This document shows, in pieces, positions 23,515-34,031 of a stretch of DNA of 64,000 bases (within the stretch, counting starts at the first letter, position 1; each line of letters opens with the position of its first letter). The notes beneath the pieces were generated by a model that ran no database searches, was not told the DNA's origin, and saw only the letters and a list, made by a program, of their open reading frames with translations. The DNA lies in the NCBI GenBank assembly GCA_023374025.1, contig SIJG01000072.1, positions 213,694-277,693 on the forward strand. The letters are read 5' to 3'. This DNA comes from Heterodera schachtii. Taxonomy: Eukaryota; Nematoda; Chromadorea; Rhabditida; Heteroderidae. The position numbers and the translations under genes are program-made.

Positions 23515-23802
23515 TGTAAAGTGGATTTCCGATCACTCCCCCTTTGGTCTCTGGTCTTTTCTCCGCTAATTTCCCTCCCGAGATTTCCCGAGCATTTTAT
23601 CATTTCATTCATCATTTATCCATCCTTTTCTCATTTCGATCAGTCCCATCCTTTTCATTTCGATCCATCATTTGTATTTTCCATTCATTTCACATTTCAC
23701 AAGCAAAGGTTTAATTACCCAAGTTTGAGATGGAACAATAAAGTATTTCTTGGATAATATTTGGACTACAGCGATCCTGGGACGGGCCCCCCACGTTTCA
23801 CT
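23515..23802 (+). repeat. 3' LTR
   Basis: 288 bp, the partner of 12177-12464, differing at two sites (a T/G after the C-run near its start and a C/T in the TCATTTCGATC region). It is followed by the target duplicate GCAT. Confidence 0.95.
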
Positions 23803-24396
23803 GCATGAATTATTTCAGATTTTTTTGTGCTCTCAAATCCGAGATTCAAAAAGTGGTCCTAAAGATATGACCATGACTGTACCTAAGTAAAAAATTTAAT
23901 AAAATTATATTCTGATATAGAACACCTATAGCTATTGAAGATACTATAAAATTTAATTTGATTGAATTTGAGCCAAGTTATGAACTTATATGTCTTACAT
24001 TTTTATTTTCCTACAACTTGGCAGTTTTTAAGAAACGACCCAGCACGACTCAGAAGCTCCTTCTTAATAACTTTACGAACTTTGGCTTCGTGAAGGTTCA
24101 TTGAAATTGTGCATAAAATGAGGGCCAAAATTTGCTAGGATCACATCGCCAGGATTATAAAGCGTAACCCGTGGAAATAAATCAGATTCACTGATGTACA
24201 ATAAGCCATTTGTCACTAAAATGTGTTTAAAAGAGAATTAATAGACCTTTTTGGATTAGCATTTTAAATTTAGAACCCATTCTAAGCAATAATTTTTTAT
24301 TATTTTTTCGGGAATTTTAAATGTCGGTTCTCTATCATAAAACCCTTTTTCGTGTACAATTTTTAAATTCTGATTTTGCTTTCGCTTATCACCCAC

Positions 24397-25303
24397 TTAA
24401 TGGCTGTCCATTTTGGTATAAATTGCCTCCATCGTGTTCAAATTTGTCCCAATTCCAATTGTGTCGCCTTGTTCAAAGGTTGGGAAGCCCGATAAGCCAT
24501 GAATGTTGTGGCCAAGGATTTTGCCGGATGAGGAATAAGTGTAGGACGAGTTGGACGATTCGGACCAAAGCTCAATGTCAATTACGGGGCTTAAACGAAA
24601 AACGCATTTGGTATTAATAAATTTAGTTAATTACATTTTAATTTGCGAAATGAACCCAATTTCAAAATAATTTTCAAAAGTTTAATTACGCTTACTCTTC
24701 GTCCCTTTTCATCACTAGAATTTTGATTTCAAAATAGAGCATTCCATTTTGAGGAATCAGCATTGATTGGCCAAGTGCTTGCCGTGCCACTTAAAAATTA
24801 ATTAAATATTAAATACTTTAATTTCCATTTATTATTTCTTCTTTCTTTATTTAGTTTAATATTTAACAATAACAATTTTAATTTATAAAAATATATTCTA
24901 ATTTTACCTTTTGACTTTCCTTTACACAAAACCTTCAAAAAGTCAGGTTTCAAAATGGCAAGTTCGCCATGCGATTTTTCGGCAGTCCACTGATTTTTAA
25001 CCTTTAAGAATATCGTATTAAAATATCGGTAAGCTACCGTATTATTCATAATTGTTTTAATTGAATTTTTTTATAAATAATTATAAAGTTAAAATATATT
25101 TATTGAATATAACTTGAAAATGTTTTTTTAATTTTAATTAATTAAAGCTTATAAAATTATAATTCCATCACATCATTCCCATTCACTTGCTGTTGCATCA
25201 TTTTTAGCTCGAAATATTTTGCTGCTGATGTAAATTGTAGCGCATTTAAAAGCAGAAAAATTGTTTTCAATGCCAAAAAGGGCATTTTAATTCGCTTTTT
25301 CAT
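24397..25303 (-). CDS. Secreted SPRY-domain protein (SPRYSEC-like effector candidate)
   Basis: Four exons on the minus strand join in phase: 25303-25172, 25001-24908, 24789-24696 and 24589-24397, about 170 residues. Exon 1 gives a basic start and hydrophobic signal peptide (FLALKTIFLLLNALQ). The SPRY core follows, with NQW, IPQNGMLYFEIKI, YTYSSSGKILGH, GDTIGIGTNLN and AIYTK. Secreted SPRY proteins (SPRYSECs) are a large cyst-nematode family made in the dorsal gland and delivered into plant cells. Membership here is inferred from fold plus signal peptide. The end is odd: the frame stops right after AIYTK, where family members usually continue with an NG motif, and a one-base change would give it. 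The gene may be truncated or decaying. Confidence 0.7.
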
Positions 25304-28090
25304 TAATTTTTCCTGATAGTCAATTTAGGAATTTTTGATGCTTCTTAAGCCATCGATTGTTTATGAAAATAAGTTACTAATTTAATAATTATAATATTGT
25401 GTCATATTATAGTTATGTGCTTTGGATTGCATATCCCACCCAATCTCTAGCAATTCAAGAAATCATTTAAAGGTCAGCGGAGTGATAAACGGAGGTCATT
25501 TCTCTCGCTCTAATTATAATAATAACCATCATTAACAGAATTATCCCTCGCGAAAATTGACAACGACGAAAATCAATCAAATGAAAATTCGCTCAAATTT
25601 TAATTAAGCCTGAAAAACTGAGGATTTCATCAGAACTTTGCATTTTTGTTGGAATTAAATTTAAAATGAATCCCCATTTTGGTTTTTATTTGAACATAAA
25701 TCTGATATTTTAAAGTCAGTGCAAATATACATGAAATTACATATGAGACAATTTGGAAGAATTGAAGACAATAAAGACACAAATTGATTTGTCTTCCATC
25801 AATTAATATCAGGGCTTTCAGCAATACGCTGGGAATAATTTTGGGAAAATGAACTGAATTTAAATAACATTTTTTGGTCGGTGCTTGATCATTTCGTAAA
25901 AAAAAGCAATTAGGGTGGTTTCCAAGGTGCCAATTTTACAGATTTCACCTGAAAAACTCGTCATACATTTATTTAATTTGGTTGCGTTTAAGCAATGTCA
26001 TGACGATTCCCATAAAATCTGTAAAATTGGCACTTTGTTATACGAAACGACCTAGCAAGTATTTGGTCATTCGTATTTACCAATACGCTGGGAAAGGAAT
26101 ATTTTTACAACTTTAAAAATTTTGCCTTTAAGCCTTTGTTTCGCAGTTAAGGGGTTCTCCAATTTCATTACTTTTTATGTAAGTGAAAGTGATAATTAAA
26201 ATAATGTAATAAAACCTCAACATTGCCCCTGGCAATTTATGATGCAAATAAAGTCGTGAACTATGCACCAAATATGCACAAAAAAACTTGAAAATTAGGG
26301 GCGCAAATTAATTTTAAAAAGTTCTCTCATAAATTTTATCAGTTGTTTTTGCAATTTCAACTCAAAAATTTCTCAAGATTTTCGGTAATGAAGCTCACTG
26401 TTTACCCATTCGCGCACCCATTCAGATTTGAATTTAATTTTAGGCATAATCAAAATTTTTCCTAAGAGATATTCAAATTGGAAAATATTTGACGAAAATC
26501 GTAAAATATGCAAAAAATCTGAAAATATGTACAAAAAATGGCGAAATATGCACATAAAGCCAAAATATGCAAATATGCACCAAAATCTCGAAATATGTAA
26601 AAATATGCAAATAAAAGTTCCGACTTTTATATGCAAACACAAAAAAAGAAAGTGTTTTTCCTACTATTTAGAGCATGGAGAAGCCAGGAAAAAATATGCA
26701 TTTGCATATTTTTTGCAGCCCTAATAATGTATAATTATAAATTTTCAGCCTTTAGGGGGGTGTAAATAAAATTTTTTTCAAAAAAGCAATTTAAAATTTT
26801 AGTCATAAAAATAAATTAATAAATTTTTAAGATGAATTTGAAGAAAATTTTTCATTTCTTAAGGCTGTATTTTTGAAATATTTTGGTCCATTCTTAGGGG
26901 ATGTATTTTTCGTTTTTATTGCATTTTTTGTTCATTAATTTTGGGTAAAATGCCAAAACACTGAATTTTAGTGACGAAGCGCCAAAATAGTGATTTCTAG
27001 TGACGGATGATCACATCAGAATCGAAAATTTTCAACGCAGAAAGACTCCTTCCTTTCTTCAAAACAATTGAGCAAAAATAAATGGTTAAATCACTAAAAA
27101 TGGCATTCCTACTGATGGCCACTTTCTTATTTATTTCCACAATTTAATTGTAAAATTAAACGTAGTTTATCACATTGAGTTTTTAATAAACAAGCAAACT
27201 TTAAATATTTTTAATTTGTTAAACTTTTAAGCAATAAGAATATTTGAAGCCGGCGATGCCGATAAGCGGAATTTTTGATGTTTTTTAAATTTGGTCTTTT
27301 TCCCATCAATTTTAGTGAAGAAAATCCCAGAATAAAGCCATTCCTTATATTTTAAGCATATAAACCTCTATTGTTGCTTATATAACGTCAAAAATCACAA
27401 ATAAAACTCATTTGTTTTTATAAAAAATGAATTAAAAGCGATTTTTTGTAAACTTTCAAATAAAAATTTTAAAATTTCAATTCAGAAATTCCCATTTATA
27501 AACTTTTTGATGATACAATTCCCGTGAGCACATGAAATGCGAAATCATTTGGCATTTCCAAAATTGGCACTGAATAAGCCAAATGCCAAACTGATACGAT
27601 TACTACGGCAATGTATCACCGTCAAAAGAGTAAAGGTCGGAAAATAATTGGCAATTTTATTTTAGTTTTTTGTAATTGCCACAAAGGAAAGGGAAAGGTA
27701 AAGAAATAATTGTGACGCGATGAATGGCCAAATGTTGGCGAAAAAAGCTAAAACAAACATTGGCCCGAAGTTTCTTTTTTTGTTGAATAATTGAAGCCAA
27801 CAAGCACTATTAATGAATAAAGAATTTCTCCGTTATATTTGCTTTTCATTAAAAAAATCCTTTTTATTTTCCGATTTCACAACTTTTTTTCATTTAGTTT
27901 TTTCTGATTTGGATAATTTTTTGAGTTAATTTCAACGTTGATACCTTTTAATAAAAATTTATTATTATCTAATTAACATAAATATCACTCTCTTTTGAAA
28001 TATGAATTAATTTTAAGCAAAAATAAGTAATTATAATCTAAAGTCTTTTTATTTAAGTATTATTTTAATCATTTTAATTAAATCAAATAG
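25304..28090. other. AT-rich intergenic region with a TATGCA-rich repeat
   Basis: No gene was recognised. Around 26250-26720 the motif AAATATGCA and variants recur many times, flanked by weakly inverted ends (near TTAGGGGCGCAAA and TTTGCAGCCCTAA). This looks like a degenerate repeat element. The open frame at 26428-26724 is made of this repeat. Confidence 0.45.
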
Positions 28091-28186
28091 ACCCCGATAC
28101 CCTGCTTTAATTGCGCTCAATACCGGACCACAATGCCCGGACCTGTCTACTCCGATTGTGCCGGATTTTCCCAAAAATGCCGGACC
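28091..28186 (+). CDS. Orphan Cys-rich exon candidate (32 aa)
   Basis: An acceptor (CAAATAG) and donor (GTACGC) flank 96 in-frame bases encoding CFNCAQY, then YSDCAGFSQKCRT, with four cysteines. GC content is higher than the flanks. It could be a 5' exon of the channel gene that starts at 28264 or a relic of another gene. No family was recognised. Confidence 0.35.
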
Positions 28187-28263
28187 GTACGCCAACACTT
28201 GAACTGATTTAATTTAATTTAATTAATTTGCGCTAATTAATCAATAAATCTATTAGATTTCAA

Positions 28264-31200
28264 ATGCTTTATCTGCCAATGATTAAAAATATGATCAAAA
28301 AGTTTTTTGGCCCATTATTTTTCGACTTGGCTGCAAGCGTACTGTTCACTGGCTTAATTGTGTTGGTGCTTATCAAAACAAATTTTGAGTGGCTCCTTTT
28401 TTATGATGTGGTAATTTGAATTTGAATTTGAATTAATTTTGTTTTTATTTTATTTTATTTTATGCAACAATTTGGCTCATGTGGCTAGCAATTGCTTTTA
28501 TGGTGAACTTCATTTGTTATGTGCACTCATCAGCCGCAGCATGGCAACTTCGTCATACAGTAACCGAAAATAATTAATCTTAATGACATTTAAAATTTTT
28601 TTATAATTGAATTTGTTTTAATAGAGTCATTTTTAAGCATTTTAAAAATATTTTTAGACTCCAATTGCCATTCCCCATCCGACATTTATCTGCGCATTTG
28701 CACTGACAATTTGTGTGACAATCGGATACTGTTATATTTTTGTAACATTTTTTCATTATTAACATATATTAATATGCATTTAATATATTTTCATTTTAAA
28801 AGATATTAAATAATGTTTTTCGTAACTGAATCGAATTAAATATCATTGAATTTTATTATTAGAGATCTTTTAATTTAATTAGTCTATTTTAATTAGAAAA
28901 TCAAATTAAGGTTTACAAAATGGCACTTTATGGATGCGATAAAGCCGTAGAGGCACAACATTGGCACAATATGACCTTGGACTCCGTGTTACGCTTAACA
29001 ATTTCCGCGTTCGCTTTGGTTTCGTTCATTTACATAATCCAACGGTTATTTAATTTTAATATTTTTATTACAAATAATTAATTATTTTCGGTAAAGGATT
29101 ATTTACAAAATTCAGTTCTTACGTCGGCAGTTTGCGTGCCGATTTTGATCCGATTACCAGAAACACAATTAATTTTGTGTTCGGTGTGATTTGGTGCCGC
29201 TTTTTGCTCCTCAAGGCACTATTCATAATCGAGGCATAAATACCAAATATTTGAAAATGAAAATTTAATTCAATTCAGCAATTTTGTCGGGATAACACCG
29301 AAATGGACTCCGTCATCAAAAATCTTTGTCCTCCTTACATGTAAAATACTTTTTGAAATATTTTATTATTTTAAATTGATAAATTTAAATTGTCCTACAA
29401 ATTTGTTCCTGAAACAAACAAAATGATCTTTAAAATCTCAAAAATCTCTTGCTATATTGGGTGAGTGCATAATTATTGAAAAGCTCACAAAAACAGCAAA
29501 ATTCGGTTGAAATGCTTCACAGAATGAGAAAACTTTTGCATTGTATGCGTAAAAGCTGAGCTATTCCATAATTTATTGAGGACAGATGTGACCTATTAAA
29601 ATAATTTCATCTTTGAAAATTATGCAGCAAATCAAGAGTATTTCTAAATTCCTTAAAAAGGGTAAAAAAATGTGAAATATATGAAAATTAAAATGAATTC
29701 CAAAATTATTTAAAAATTTATTTATTTTTTAAGCAAAAATGGCTTCCATTGCAACAATGCGTCACTGAACAAACAGCAACAGATTTGGTATCGGCTTCAT
29801 TATGGGCTTTTAAAGTCGGCAATTGTCACTTGTGGCGCCGAACTGATCCCCGTCCTTCTCGTCGCCCATTGGTCAGAAGATTAAAAAAAAAATTAATTTT
29901 AAATAAATATTTAAATTTTAATTAAATGCTTTTGAGGATTGCCTGTGGACATGCAAAAAAAATAGCCCAGCAAAATTTGACAAACCGGGCAATTAGCAAA
30001 TTAAAGTGAGGGACGAGCATTGATTAAATGATTTATTCAATTAATCTATCATTTTTTGGATAAATCTGGTTAGCAGATCCATCTAAATTTTCAAATTTTT
30101 TCCGTCGGCGCCTATCGGCACCGCCGGACCCACAAAACTCCAATTTTTTCATAAACATTGGCTCGAAAATCACAAAATTTGGATATTTTTTAGAAAAATT
30201 CTCTTAACAAATAAAATTTTGTCATCCCCCGACCGGGGTCCCCTACCCCCGACCTGACGATAAAAAAGAAATAAAAAATAAAAGCAAATAAACAGAACAG
30301 TTAACAAATAAGCATTAAAAGGTGAATTTTTGAGTCTTTCAATTTCATATAATTTTGGAAAAAAAAATTTCGCCTTTTCGCTTTTTCGCTTTTTTGGGGC
30401 ATTTCGCTTTCGCATTTTCGCTTTCGCTTTTTTATTTTGGTTTCGTTTCGCTTTTCGCTTTTTATTTTTCTCTTTGCAACACCCCTGTTATTTATCCAAT
30501 TAAAACCCTAATTAAGGTCATCAGATGGTACCAAAACTGGTTCAAACTTGAAGGTAAAATGACATTATTATTTATACAAAATAAAGCAATTTTAACATTA
30601 ATTTTGGGTTAAAAAAGCGAATACATAGATTAATTTGTAAAGTTATATTTATAATTTAAAATTTTCCAATTAACTTATTTATACAAATAGATTTTCTTAT
30701 ATTGAATTTTTAATGGCATAATTTTATTTTGCGATTAAAAATTATTTAAATTACTTTTTTTAGCCGATGAATTCCCCGAAATGCTTACGCTAATCGTGTC
30801 AAAATGCTATAAAAATGTGATGAAATGGCAATCCGTTTTGATCTGTGTCCTTAGCATTTTCCTGTGGCTGTTGTGCTTTCACAATTACATCAAAGACGAC
30901 GAGCAAAGTGTTGCGGTGCTCAGCCAAGACATTGCCGAAGTGTTCACCGGACTGATCCAACTGTGCTTCTTCATAAATGTAAACATTATTTAAAAAAAAT
31001 ACTTTTTATTATTTGTTATTTAAAGTTTTAAATGCGGTTTTTTATTAAATTCTTAAATTTTCAGAAAATTTTAAAAAAATAACTTATTTAAATGCATAAT
31101 TTAATACAAAATACTAATTAATTACGCATTGTATTGTAACTTTCAGCTTTTCATTCTCACTCGGGAAATTCCCAAAGAAGGGCTTGACACGGCACGTGCT

Positions 31201-32322
31201 GCTCAATCACGTGCCGACCACGTGCTGCTGCTTGGCTCAACCATTCTTTTGACGGTGGAATGTGTTTGTGAGGTAAATAAAAGGACATTTAAAAATATTG
31301 TTCAAATTTATATAAAAAAGACACTTTAAATTTAAATAAATATTCAATTTTTATTTGTTAGTGCATAGAAATACTGCACTTCTCACACAAGAAGCAAATG
31401 CGCTTACTGACCAAATGTTTGGACATTTTTTACAGTATTTTCACGGAGGTAATAAAAAAATAAAAATAATAATAAATAATTAAATGTTTATATTTTTTAA
31501 GTTGGCCAATTGGTTTGAGATTTATTGTTTGAAGAAAATCAGTGCGCTTAATGATGATTTGGTCGGAAGGCTTCGCGACACTTTGCCATTTGTCGCCATT
31601 TGCGGCATCACTTTGAATTTGTCCGTTTTCGTGATGACATATTTTTACATTGAGGCCGAAAAACACCATTTACAGGTGAACTAACAAGGGGATTAATAAT
31701 AATAATAATATTTATAATAAATTACATTTAGAATCGTGAATAAAAATAAAAGGGTTTTTTACGCGATAATTTTTTGGCGATTTGCCCAAAAAAATCCCAA
31801 AATTTTCCACTAATTTTTGACCAAAATTTTTGATTTTATATTTTTCTTAATATTTGCTCAATATTTCGTGTTTTTTTTTCATTTGTAGCCAATATTTTAT
31901 AAATAAATTCGAGGTTTTTATAATAATAAATATAATTCCCAGCCCTATTATGTAATTATTTTCATCGCTTTTATGCCAAATAAACACAAATAAATTTAAT
32001 AGGTATTTAAAAAATATTATTATTATTTTAAAAATAGTAATGCTTTTTTAAAGGAAATGATCACAAGTTTGCCCAATGATTACTTTGTGTTGGTTGGCGT
32101 TGTTGCACGCATTTTGGACACCGCCAATTACGTGTACACTTTTACGAGCGCACTTTGTTGGCTCGAAGTTTTACTACGGTAAACAAAACAATTCTTTTAA
32201 TTTTATTATTTTATTTAACATATTAATTTAGTTATAAGAAGAACAAAAACTTCTTCATGGTTGGTAATAATTTTGTGAGAGAAGGCAATGAAAATCACGC
32301 ATTTGAGGAAACGGCCTTTTAA
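28264..32322 (+). CDS. Otopetrin-like proton channel
   Basis: Fifteen exons: 28264-28410, 28489-28559, 28658-28741, 28911-29044, 29116-29233, 29279-29340, 29734-29871, 29937-30005, 30525-30553, 30764-30978, 31147-31272, 31362-31448, 31502-31675, 32054-32178 and 32232-32322. All join in phase except exon 1 to 2. The protein has about ten or more hydrophobic segments in two halves. The ending YVYTFTSALCWLEVLLRYKK resembles the otopetrin last helix (aromatic-x-F-x-S-x2-C-x2-E). Earlier helices (AELIPVLLVAHW; FTGLIQLCFFIN) fit otopetrin positions by recollection. Otopetrins are plasma-membrane proton channels used in acid sensing. Intron 5 has a GC donor (after 29233). Another multi-pass membrane family is the main alternative. 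Confidence 0.6.
30060..30135 (+). repeat. GC-hairpin dispersed repeat, copy 1
   Basis: A T-rich lead ending in TCGGCGCC-TATC-GGCACCGCCGG lies in intron 8 of the channel gene. See the finding on the dispersed hairpin family. Confidence 0.6.
30355..30475 (+). repeat. TTTCGCTTT short tandem repeat
   Basis: About ten imperfect copies of TTTCGC(TTT) lie in the same intron. The 30355-30612 open frame is a by-product. Confidence 0.7.
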
Positions 32323-34031
32323 AAATGATCAATCCCATTTAATTTATTATTGCATCATTTATATATTTTATAAAAAAAAGTAAAGGGTTCACCACACTGG
32401 GGTTTGCCATGAAATTTTCAAAAACACTCATACAATTCGAAAATTCAAGTTATTGTAAAGCATTTTTCCAAAAAGTTTAATATTCATAAGCGCATTTTTG
32501 GAATTTGGTGGTGTGGGATGATTTTTTCATAAAACCAAAAGTGAGAAAAAGAAATATTTTTGATAAAAAAAAACGCGCCAAAAAATCGTAAATAATATTC
32601 ATATGTATGATCAGTTCCATGAAAATATTTGTAAAACATATGCACAGTTTTAAAAAAAGGCCCCCCCCCCTATGATTTTTTTAACAAGCATTTTCCCACA
32701 CCATCAATAAAAGTGAAAATTGTCACAAACCAACGCCAAAAGTGTTTTCCTTGGAGATTCTGATTCTCGAAACTTTTAAAATGTAAAATGGAGTATTCTT
32801 AAAACCCTTTGAAATTTTCTAAATTATTTTTAAGATTTTGCTACGAATTCCGATTTTCGATGCAGTTCTGAGTTCGTCACTCGTAATTTCGATTTTCAAA
32901 TTGCATCCCTGCCCTTGCTTACTTACTTCGACGACTGTGCCAAACATAAGATATGTCAAACTCAAGCTATTTAGGGGTTCCTGGACATTTGGGCACAAAT
33001 TCATTTGGACTGAATGGACAAATGTACAGTGGACATTATGACTATTTTTTTAATTTTAACTGGCTTTAGCAAAGGGACTAATAGATAAGAAATGAGAAAC
33101 TTACTGAGAATAACTGAAGAAAATCGGTTTTTATTTCAAAAACTCCATTTTTCTAAAAATGTTTTTTTCTTTTTTTGCGGAGACATACATACCCCCCCCC
33201 CCCCCCTCCCCTCACCCCCGCCCCCCCCCCGGCTATGCCCATGCTCACAATCAGCAGCACGGAGCATTTTTACAATCGTTTATATGAACGTCCATGGCAT
33301 TTTCCCTATAATTTGTCCTCCGTCTTACCCCCCCCCCCCCCCCCTCTTTTCATTTCGCATTTACTTTTTCTTAATTTTATTCACTTATTTTATTTATTTA
33401 TGGGTCAATGCAAATGAATTTGCGGCATAATTATGACCCACAAATGGAAGAAGAGAAAAAAAATTTTTTCTTTCTTCATTCTCTTAATGAGTTATTACTT
33501 TACTATTTGTAAAAAATAGACCAAATTTTAAAATAAATGAAAGCGTCAATTTTATGATTTAATAATTTTTCAAAATTATATATATCTTTTTGAACTTCTC
33601 AAAAGCTTAATGCATGATTTCTGATGAAGACCCCCTCCCGAAAAAATTTTTTATACATTTTTTCTTGGGTAATTTAAGGCGCTGAAAACGCACCTCCTGT
33701 TTATTTTAAGGTTACGTGCAATTTACGTGAAATTCACAGAAAAATTGAAATTCAATATTAAAGGAGGCAAAATAAAGAAATTTGAAAAAGATTGCCGTGT
33801 AATCTGTGACCGATCTTTGAAATTGAATTTAATCTATCACTGGTCTATGAACAGTTTAGTCGACTCAATAAAAAGTGTTGCGATGGCATGGTTGATCATT
33901 TCTGATAAAAAACTCCACGTTACCTTACAATAAACAGCAGATGCGTTTTTTAGCGCCTAAAATTACCCATTACCATTTAAATAATTTTGTAATTTATTAT
34001 TTTATAATTTTGATAAATATTTCTTAAATAT
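32323..34031. other. Intergenic region with C-runs and a small inverted-repeat element
   Basis: No gene was recognised. Long C runs occur near 32660, 33190-33236 and 33330-33345. An inverted pair (GGGTAATTTAAGGCGCT near 33667, and AGCGCCTAAAATTACCC near 33952) bounds a short MITE-like segment. Confidence 0.45.

Larger units (their letters stand above)
12177..23802 (+). mobile_element. Ty3/gypsy-type LTR retrotransposon carrying an SF1 helicase ORF
   Basis: This is a complete element of about 11.6 kb. It has 288-bp LTRs (12177-12464 and 23515-23802), a primer-binding-like site next to the 5' LTR, a long leader with a tandem array, a pol ORF (15520-19515), a helicase/zinc-knuckle ORF (19700-23308), a purine tract before the 3' LTR, and GCAT duplicated at 12173-12176 and 23803-23806. 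The LTRs differ at only two positions, so the insertion is recent and both ORFs are open. The domain order protease-RT-RNase H-integrase puts pol in the Ty3/gypsy group. No gag-like ORF precedes pol. The second ORF sits where envelope genes sit in errantivirus-like elements, but it encodes a helicase. Confidence 0.9.
11030..24037. mobile_element. Long inverted-repeat (MITE-like) element split by an LTR retrotransposon
   Basis: The left end (CGTTTCTTAAAAAC from 11030) is inverted at the right end (to 24037). Inner arms 11594-11785 and about 11990-12176 are also inverted copies, and 11529-11596 is the reverse complement of 23803-23870. Removing 12177-23806 rejoins the right arm to match the left arm base for base across the junction. 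The element alone is about 1.4 kb with no transposase seen. Inside the left arm, a segment with TCATATCTTTAGGACCACTT occurs twice (near 11322 and 11532). Related fragments lie at 41403-42027 and 54905-55060. Confidence 0.8.

Noticed and set aside
33092..33430. Pro-rich ORF
   Set aside because: Produced by poly-C runs; no splice or family support.
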